The position numbers and the translations under genes were made by a program. Positions 1 through 3,865 of a DNA stretch of 6,574 nt are shown in pieces; positions within the stretch are counted from its first letter, which is position 1, and every line of letters starts with the position of its first letter. Location: positions 1 through 6,574 of the forward strand of contig JAQGKJ010000144.1 in NCBI GenBank assembly GCA_028290165.1, in the 5' to 3' direction. The notes below the pieces were generated by a model. The model searched no databases. It was not told the DNA's origin and saw only the letters and a program-made list of their open reading frames with translations. This DNA comes from Bradyrhizobium sp. Its GTDB lineage: Bacteria > Pseudomonadota > Alphaproteobacteria > Rhizobiales > Xanthobacteraceae.

Positions 1-198
1 CCAGGCTTCGCGCCGGCGGCTCTTGAGCGCGTGTTCGAGGCTTTCTACACCACGAAATCGGGCGGTTTGGGGCTTGGTCTGTCGATTTGCCGGTCAATAA
101 TCGAAGCGCATAACGGACGATTGTGGGCCAGCGCAAACGTGCCCCGCGGCGCCACATTTGAATTCACCGTGTCTGCCCATCCAGACATTGCATCGTGA
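1..198 (+). CDS. Sensor histidine kinase, C-terminal end (partial, 5' end outside window)
   Basis: The frame is open from the first base and ends at TGA 196-198, giving 65 residues. They match the end of a HATPase_c domain. The segment starts in what looks like the G1 box (PGF), then has the F-box FEAFYTTK (window residues 12-19), the G2 box GGLGLGLS (21-28), and the usual closing strands around IIEAHNGRLWA and GATFEF. The FYTTK plus GLGLGLSI pattern is typical of the HPK4 class that includes FixL and many Bradyrhizobium PAS-containing kinases. This part binds ATP for autophosphorylation of a His in the missing N-terminal portion. The sensor input cannot be judged. No response regulator follows on the same strand, so the partner is unknown. 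A degenerate copy of this same tail lies at 1642-1815. Confidence 0.9.
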   Translation, partial: PGFAPAALERVFEAFYTTKSGGLGLGLSICRSIIEAHNGRLWASANVPRGATFEFTVSAHPDIAS

Positions 199-586
199 TT
201 GGTGCCTGGGCGCGGCCGCGGCGTGTCTGGTCCGGCTGAAAGCGATAGCATTGACGGCGGCCCTTATCCAATCACCGTTTGACAAGGCGCAGCGCTCCAT
301 CATCGCACGACCGTCCTTGGCAACGCCCTGGCGACCTCGCGAGCTTACCTGGCGAACAGCAGCGTCACCAGCTGGTCGACCAGATGTCGCTAGGTAGCCG
401 CCGGGCGAGGAGCCACGTTCCTACCACTCGCGAGGCGCGCAGGTGGTCAATCGTAAACCTAAGTATCATCGTCTCAAACAAATGTAAGGCACTGATGAAC
501 GTCTGTGCAATGGTCCAATCCGTCTCTCTGTGATTGGTTGTAGTTCGACGGCGTTATGCCGTTCGAACTGGGACTGTGGAGGCGAA
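199..586. other. Non-coding stretch between kinase end and small-gene pair
   Basis: No frame here has both a plausible start and protein-like composition. Open frames over 158-533 read as low-complexity Arg/Ala/Ser-rich translations without motifs. The stretch contains the heptamer TGATTGG at 196-202 and 531-537 and its complement CCAATCA at 268-274. A 6-bp inverted repeat (CCAATC 515-520 / GATTGG 532-537) and the stronger hairpin at 542-569 are also present. I see no convincing promoter. Confidence 0.5.
542..569 (+). promoter_or_regulatory. Imperfect leader hairpin directly upstream of the RBS of the 587-784 gene
   Basis: AGTTCGACGGC (542-552) pairs with GCCGTTCGAACT (558-569) around a 5-nt loop GTTAT. 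The right arm has one extra base, which would bulge. The structure ends 8 nt before the GGAGG ribosome binding site (578-582). It has no T-tract, so it is not an ordinary terminator. It could influence translation or mRNA stability, but no function is shown. Confidence 0.4.
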
Positions 587-784
587 ATGCTGAGCAAAGA
601 ATATTTGGCCACGGCACGGACCATACTCCGGGCGGCCCAAACAATGACCGACCAACGCGTTGCGAGTCAACTCAAGGCGCTTGCTGAGAACTATGAGCGG
701 CGAGCTGAGAAAGCCGCACACGCTGATGCGGCTAAGGCATTGGCTCGGTCAGCTGCTCGCGAATGTGAGCGCATGGTGGAGTAA
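587..784 (+). CDS. Small helical hypothetical protein, 65 aa
   Basis: The start is ATG 587, chosen because a strong GGAGG (578-582) lies 4 nt upstream. The frame is open further upstream, to 530, but that part runs through the hairpin and has unlikely composition. The product begins MLSKEYLATARTILRAAQ and is rich in Ala, Arg, Glu and Lys. It looks almost wholly alpha-helical and amphipathic, with no signal peptide or membrane segment. Short proteins of this style are frequent in Bradyrhizobium genomes, often near two-component genes; that is from general knowledge, not a search. I do not recognise a function. The next gene begins 28 nt after the stop on the same strand, so the two are probably co-transcribed. 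Confidence 0.75.
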   Translation: MLSKEYLATARTILRAAQTMTDQRVASQLKALAENYERRAEKAAHADAAKALARSAARECERMVE

Positions 785-812
785 CGGATCGCGAAAGGAA
801 GGAAGCACTATC

Positions 813-968
813 ATGAACGTCATCATCCAGAAGCTTAACGGCTTGTGGCACCTCAGCGTCGGGTCGTGTCAGATCCGGACTCCGTTCTTGGAGACACAGG
901 AACGCGCGCTGGTCGTTGCGTACGCCCGCCGGGTCTACCCGGGCGCCAAGATCTTCGAACGCGACTGA
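813..968 (+). CDS. Small hypothetical protein, 51 aa (DUF2188-like pattern)
   Basis: The start is ATG 813, preceded by the purine-rich AAGGAAGGAAG (795-805) with 7 nt spacing. An open frame reaches back to 660, but that overlaps the upstream gene in another frame. The protein begins MNVIIQKLNGLWHLSVGS and ends PGAKIFERD. The pattern is a Trp-containing strand, a TPFLETQE turn, a helix with AYARR, then a strand ending in Asp. This loosely resembles the small DUF2188-type fold (strand, strand, helix, strand), but the assignment is tentative. There is no signal peptide or catalytic motif. It lies 28 nt after the 65-aa gene, probably in the same operon. Confidence 0.7.
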   Translation: MNVIIQKLNGLWHLSVGSCQIRTPFLETQERALVVAYARRVYPGAKIFERD

Positions 969-993
969 CGGTTAAGAAGGGGATGGGGCAGCA

Positions 994-1007
994 CTGACGC
1001 AGGTCAA
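994..1007 (+). promoter_or_regulatory. FNR/FixK-like box (one deviation from TTGAC-N4-GTCAA)
   Basis: The sequence reads CTGACGCAGGTCAA, a TGAC-N4-GTCA palindrome flanked by C on the left and A on the right. The FNR/FixK consensus is TTGAY-N4-RTCAA, so only the first T is off. If it were a class II site centred about 41 nt before transcription start, RNA would begin near 1042, just before the ATG at 1060. This would suggest low-oxygen control of the frame at 1060-1275. It is a single motif match and could be chance. Confidence 0.35.
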
Positions 1008-1059
1008 GTGTGCTGCGCCGCGGGTTCAGCGCTCGGACCTATGAGGCGCTCTGGGATCA

Positions 1060-1275
1060 ATGAATCCAGTCACGCTGGACCTAAATCGCGCGGCTCTGCG
1101 GCAGCAGCAAACATCTCCAAGACAGAGCACGATGTTTTGCTGATTGGCGGCGCCGATCCTGGAGGCGTTGCACGGCGCCACAAAGCCTGCTGTAATCGGC
1201 ACCATGAACGATACCAAGTCTCGCGAGCGCATTTGGGTGGCCGGGTCCGCCGCTCCTATGTCTAGTTCTCGATAG
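1060..1275 (+). pseudogene. Possible small gene interrupted by in-frame TGA
   Basis: ATG 1060 opens a 27-codon frame that ends at TGA 1141-1143. The same frame then stays open to TAG 1273-1275, including an internal ATG at 1204. Read through the TGA, the product would be about 71 residues: MNPVTLDLNRAALRQQQ, then the segment after the stop LAAPILEALHGATKPAVIG, then RERIWVAGSA. The composition on both sides of the TGA looks protein-like, which is why I list it as a possible broken gene and not two chance frames. There is only a weak GGGA (1053-1056) before the ATG. The FixK-like box lies 52 nt upstream. The 3' end overlaps the convergent secreted-protein gene by 14 nt. I do not recognise the family. 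Confidence 0.28.
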
Positions 1276-1549
1276 GCAAGGCCGTTGGGCCGCCAAACTT
1301 GGACGGATCGTTGTAGCTAGGTGTGTCGTCGTAGTGAACCGTAGGCGGAAGCGCTGCGTAGGCCGAGCCCGGAACGGCGTAGCCAGGGAACCCTTGGCTA
1401 GGACGAACGATGACATGATGTCGCGGGATAGTGTGATGCACAGTCGCGGCGCTTGCAAAAGCACACAAGATCATCAACAGGCTTAAGGCCAAAAAAAGAA
1501 CGCATCCATTGCCATAATTTCGTGATTGTCTCCTTTGTTCTGCGGACAT
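1262..1549 (-). CDS. Small secreted (signal-peptide) hypothetical protein, 95 aa
   Basis: The stop is TAG at 1264-1262 and the chosen start is ATG 1549. The frame is open to 1792, but residues coded above about 1640 are antisense to the kinase relic, so the long form is rejected. The chosen form has a basic N-terminus (EQRRQSRN), a hydrophobic stretch VLFLALSLLMILCAF and a likely signal-peptidase site ASA^A at about residue 34. The mature part is His/Pro/Tyr-rich (HHTIPRHHVIVRPSQG) and ends in the motif DDTPSYNDPSKFGG. I believe this tail recurs in small exported Bradyrhizobium proteins, from memory only. The function is unknown; an envelope or periplasmic location is inferred. The ATG at 1549 lacks a Shine-Dalgarno sequence, while AAAGGAG (1536-1530) precedes an out-of-frame ATG at 1515. 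The gene may therefore carry a small frameshift in a T-run. Confidence 0.65.
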   Translation of the reverse strand: MSAEQRRQSRNYGNGCVLFLALSLLMILCAFASAATVHHTIPRHHVIVRPSQGFPGYAVPGSAYAALPPTVHYDDTPSYNDPSKFGGPTALPIEN

Positions 1550-1641
1550 TGTTAGATAGGAGACAACGATACCGTCACCATTAAAACTTTCATTAAGCGC
1601 GATAGAAAGCACCAAGCGGATTGGCATTACCAGCGCGCTGA

Positions 1642-1815
1642 GCGGCTCTTGACCGTGTGTTCGAAGCTTCTTACACCACGAAACCGTGCGGTTGGGGCTT
1701 GGGCTGTCGATCTGCCGGTCGATTATCGAAGCGCATAACGGACGATTGTGGGCGAGCCCTAACGTGCCACGTGGCGCTATCTTTCGCTTCATTGCGCCTG
1801 CTCATCACATCGAGT
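1642..1815 (+). pseudogene. Degenerate duplicate of a histidine-kinase C-terminus
   Basis: This stretch aligns with 16-198 at roughly 85% identity by eye, including an exact 29-bp match (1725-1753 with 100-128). In frame it starts AALDRVFEASYTTK, with a TGA codon (1639-1641) immediately upstream. A 1-bp deletion in the T-run of the G2-box region (about 1692) then shifts the frame. After restoring the base, the reading continues IIEAHNGRLWASPNVPRGA. Conserved positions are also changed: the F-box Phe is Ser, and the next residues are Pro-Cys in place of Ser-Gly. No kinase sequence precedes it, so it is a free-standing fragment and not the end of a gene. It faces the FixJ-like regulator tail-to-tail. 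It cannot make a working kinase. Confidence 0.85.
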
Positions 1816-1886
1816 CTAGCGGGCACCCTTATCATCGGTGGTGACGCAATGGGACCATTACGGGGGATGCAGGATGAGCGTCTGCG

Positions 1887-2534
1887 CTAGGCAACGCGAC
1901 CTGGGCCACGCGGCTTTGTCGGCGTCAGTTGCAATTGGTCGGCCATGCGCGCCAAGTCAGGCAAGGACGATGCCCGCATCTTGCGCATGACTTGGCCACG
2001 ATGAACTTTTACCGTGATTTCGCTTACGCCGAGGTCGGCTGCGATCTGCTTGTTTAACCGCCCGCTCACCACGCACGCCATGACCTCGCGCTCCCGCGGC
2101 GTCAAAGTTTCGAAACGAACTTTCAGCTCTGCCATAGCTCGTTCCTGCTCAAGCCGCGCTCGATCGCGGGCATGACCGAGCTGAATCGCTTCAAGCAAAT
2201 CCTGCTCTCGGAACGGCTTTGTCAGGAATTCGATTGCGCCACCCTTCATCGCCTGCACCGACATTGGAATGTCGCCATGTCCGGTGATGAAGATGATCGG
2301 CAGCTGACTTTTGGCACCTGCTAGTTCGCGCTGCAGATCGAGTCCGCTCTGGCCGGGAAGCCGCACGTCAAGCACCAGGCAAGCGGGTCCTTCTGGCCGA
2401 TCCGCCGTGAGAAATTCGCTCACCGAACCGAGCAGGCTGACCCGAAAGCCCGCCGATCGAAGCAGCTTGCCTAGTGAGTCCCGCACTCCCGGATCATCGT
2501 CGATGACCATTACTGTTGGCGGTTGCTCTACCAC
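1887..2534 (-). CDS. FixJ/NodW-family response regulator (receiver + LuxR-type HTH), 215 aa
   Basis: This is a two-component transcription factor, full length for the FixJ class. The receiver domain is at about residues 7-120, with acidic pocket D12-D14, phospho-acceptor D56 in LVLDVRLPG, switch Thr T84 in FITGHGD, and K106 in LTKPF. A charged linker (about 121-140) leads to a GerE/LuxR-type HTH at about 143-200 (LTPREREVM, KQIAADLGVSEITVKVH). All key residues are present, so it should be active. The start is GTG 2534, supported by GAGG 5 nt upstream (2543-2540 on the minus strand). The frame is open further upstream without another good start. No kinase gene lies next to it on this strand; only the kinase relic at 1642-1815 is nearby, on the opposite strand. 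The target genes are unknown. Confidence 0.93.
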   Translation of the reverse strand: MVEQPPTVMVIDDDPGVRDSLGKLLRSAGFRVSLLGSVSEFLTADRPEGPACLVLDVRLPGQSGLDLQRELAGAKSQLPIIFITGHGDIPMSVQAMKGGAIEFLTKPFREQDLLEAIQLGHARDRARLEQERAMAELKVRFETLTPREREVMACVVSGRLNKQIAADLGVSEITVKVHRGQVMRKMRASSLPDLARMADQLQLTPTKPRGPGRVA

Positions 2535-2804
2535 ATGTTCCTCGTTGACATGCGCGTTAGCCTTACCAGTCCACCATGGAGCATAGCGAGATTATCGCGT
2601 GGGCGATAGAGGGGACGACCAGCCCAATTCGGCTCCGACGGATCGCAGCCATCGGCGAAGTGGCCGATTGAAGTCGGCCGGGTTCTGCGTCAGGCGCCAG
2701 CTGCCCACCAAAGTCGAACCGACCAAGCTGGCAGCGCAACCTTTGTATATTGCGCACACTCCTATTTGGTACTCGATCTTTCCGCTCGATCAATAGTGGG
2801 CGCC

Positions 2805-2903
2805 AATGCGTGCCGTTATGGTGAAGTTCTCCTCCCTTGAGGCCGATCACTCCCTGCGGCCTCCATTGCCCCTCCAGCGCGGTTCAGGCTGGAGGGGTTC
2901 TTG
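2805..2903 (+). ncRNA. Candidate small RNA with two hairpins and C-rich anti-SD-like stretches
   Basis: Two clean hairpins follow each other. Stem 1 pairs GAGGCCG (2839-2845) with CGGCCTC (2857-2863) around an 11-nt loop containing ACTCCCT. Stem 2 is a 10-bp terminator-like helix (2869-2878 / 2888-2897). Upstream of stem 1 is the C-rich stretch CTCCTCCC (2829-2836). Free C-rich stretches between stable hairpins, ending in a terminator, recall the alphaproteobacterial sRNAs with CCUCCUCCC motifs (alpha-r14, CcsR or 'cuckoo' RNAs), but the match is by architecture only. The 5' end is a guess. TTGGTA (2766-2771) and CAATAG (2791-2796) could be weak promoter elements, but their spacing is 19 nt. 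Confidence 0.4.
2869..2902 (+). terminator. Rho-independent-like terminator
   Basis: CCCCTCCAGC (2869-2878) and GCTGGAGGGG (2888-2897) form a perfect 10-bp GC-rich stem with a 9-nt loop, followed by TTCTT (2898-2902). The short U-tract is only on the plus side, so it would stop plus-strand transcription. No protein gene ends just before it, which supports a non-coding transcript upstream. Confidence 0.55.
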
Positions 2904-2998
2904 TGAGCTAACAGGGGCTAGGGTGATACGAAGGTCGATGCCTGTGACGCAGCTTGCTCCATGGACCACAAATTTTTCGAAGCCAATCGTTGAGTTCC

Positions 2999-3014
2999 TA
3001 TACATTTGTATAAT
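2999..3014 (+). promoter_or_regulatory. Palindrome overlapping a perfect TATAAT, upstream of the receiver gene
   Basis: TATACA (2999-3004) and TGTATA (3007-3012) form a perfect inverted repeat with a 2-nt centre. The right arm overlaps TATAAT at 3009-3014. A TTGAGT at 2990-2995 is too close (13 nt) to be its -35 box, so the -35 element is unclear. An operator placed on a -10 box would fit repression of the 3114-3509 gene. This is inference from sequence only. Confidence 0.3.
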
Positions 3015-3046
3015 CGAAGCACGTAGCGGTTGCGCCTAGGCTAGGT

Positions 3047-3124
3047 ATGAAAGTGTCTCGCGGACGATATCCGTTCCTCCATAAAAGCCGCTCGCGGTTA
3101 CCGGTCTTGCCAAGTGCCAAATAG
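3047..3124 (+). CDS. Possible 25-aa leader ORF overlapping the receiver-gene start
   Basis: ATG 3047 opens 25 codons ending at TAG 3122-3124, so its end overlaps the GTG start (3114) of the response regulator by 11 nt in another frame. A CTAGG (3036-3040) lies 6 nt before the ATG, a better spacing than anything seen before the GTG. The predicted peptide is strongly basic (MKVSRGRYPF then several Arg/Lys). It may serve translational coupling or be a chance frame. Confidence 0.2.
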   Translation: MKVSRGRYPFLHKSRSRLPVLPSAK

Positions 3125-3509
3125 CGGACCAATAGTTGCCATTGTCGATGACGACGAAGCGGTCGGAAACGCAATCGAAGTTTTTATGCGTTCGATAGGG
3201 TTGGTCGCCCAGGCATTTTCGTCGGGGGAGGAGTTCTTGCGCTCGCCCGAACTGAGCCGCACCGGCTGCCTGGTTGTCGACTTCGACATGCCCAAGATGA
3301 GTGGCCTTGATCTGCACAACAATTTGTCTCGATTGGGCAAAGAGATTCCCACCGTACTGATAACTGCCTATCCGAGCGATGATATTCGTGCCCGCGCACT
3401 TCAAGCGGGGGTCATCTGCTATCTGCCTAAGCCGTTCGATGAGAGCGACCTCCTGAATTGTATTCAGACCGCTCTAGATCGCGCAAAGGGAAATAGAGGC
3501 GCGCCTTAG
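3114..3509 (+). CDS. Receiver-only (single-domain) response regulator, 131 aa
   Basis: The protein is one CheY-like receiver with no output domain. The acidic pocket is D12-D14 in AIVDDDEAV, the phospho-acceptor is D56 in CLVVDFDMPKMSG, the switch Thr is T84 in LITAYPS, and the conserved Lys is K106 in LPKPFDESDL. The length is normal for a lone receiver domain, so it is not a truncation inside the domain. The receiver is most like those of FixJ-type regulators. GTG 3114 is the only start in frame after the TGA at 3048, but it has no clear Shine-Dalgarno sequence; an overlapping leader ORF may couple translation. It lies 356 nt before the large winged-helix/ATPase regulator on the same strand. 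A phosphorelay or protein-contact role is inferred; its kinase is not in the window. Confidence 0.9.
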   Translation: MPNSGPIVAIVDDDEAVGNAIEVFMRSIGLVAQAFSSGEEFLRSPELSRTGCLVVDFDMPKMSGLDLHNNLSRLGKEIPTVLITAYPSDDIRARALQAGVICYLPKPFDESDLLNCIQTALDRAKGNRGAP

Positions 3510-3865
3510 TTTGCCTACGTTGCATCAAAGGCCGCTAGGCACGCGACAGATCGCCTCCGCCGGCCATCGGCGATGCAACTCAATCACATCGGCATTGCAG
3601 AGGGCGCCAACAAAAAGACCAGCTCGTCATCTGCCGGTTGATCTTTGTGCAACCGAGTTAAGCGACTGGACGCGCAGCGCAGGACGGTCGTACCGGCGCA
3701 TGCTGTTCGTTCACGTCATTGTTCTCGCAGGGGTGCGGAGTTCGGCTCGACCCTTTCGCGTTGAGGCTATACCAAGGTTTTGGCCAACTTTCCGGGCGCA
3801 CAATTGCGGCGTTTGCCGACCGACGCTAGGCATCGGGCACAGGAAATCCGTCATTTGGCTGAAAC
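3510..3865 (+). other. Non-coding stretch before the large regulator
   Basis: The open frame through here (3511-3888) has Arg/Cys-rich translation without motifs and no ribosome binding site. I see no gene. A 13-nt imperfect direct repeat beginning CATCGGC occurs at 3565-3577 and 3587-3599, 22 nt apart. A TTGAT...GCAA element at 3638-3652 resembles an FNR/FixK box but has one base too many in the spacer. No clear promoter was found for the gene at 3866. Confidence 0.45.

Larger units (their letters stand above)
2535..3113. other. Intergenic region between divergent response-regulator genes
   Basis: This region separates the minus-strand FixJ-like gene from the plus-strand receiver gene, so it should hold both promoters. 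Open frames here (for example 2563-2850 minus and 2806-3039 plus) lack ribosome binding sites and recognisable motifs. I regard it as non-coding apart from the candidate sRNA/terminator at about 2805-2903 and the palindromic element at 2999-3014. The direct repeat CTCGATC occurs at 2772-2778 and 2785-2791. Confidence 0.5.

Noticed and set aside
1081..1464. 127-aa minus-strand open frame
   Set aside because: It overlaps the secreted-protein gene in another frame, is Arg/Leu/Thr-rich without motifs, and has no RBS.
1550..1792. N-terminal extension of the minus-strand secreted protein (176-aa form)
   Set aside because: Its first part is the antisense translation of the kinase relic, and the same antisense pattern appears opposite 1-198. 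The signal peptide sits where a start near 1549 or 1515 would place it.
2576..2671. 31-codon plus-strand ORF (MEHSEIIAWAIEG...)
   Set aside because: The composition is protein-like, but it is short, has no RBS and no recognisable family.
2563..2850. 95-aa minus-strand open frame upstream of the FixJ-like gene
   Set aside because: There is no RBS, no recognisable domain, and it runs antisense into the candidate sRNA.
2806..3039. 77-aa plus-strand open frame
   Set aside because: It reads through both hairpins of the candidate sRNA/terminator and shows no motif or RBS.
3638..3652. FNR/FixK-like TTGAT...GCAA element
   Set aside because: The half-sites are one base too far apart (15-bp overall, not 14) for the consensus.
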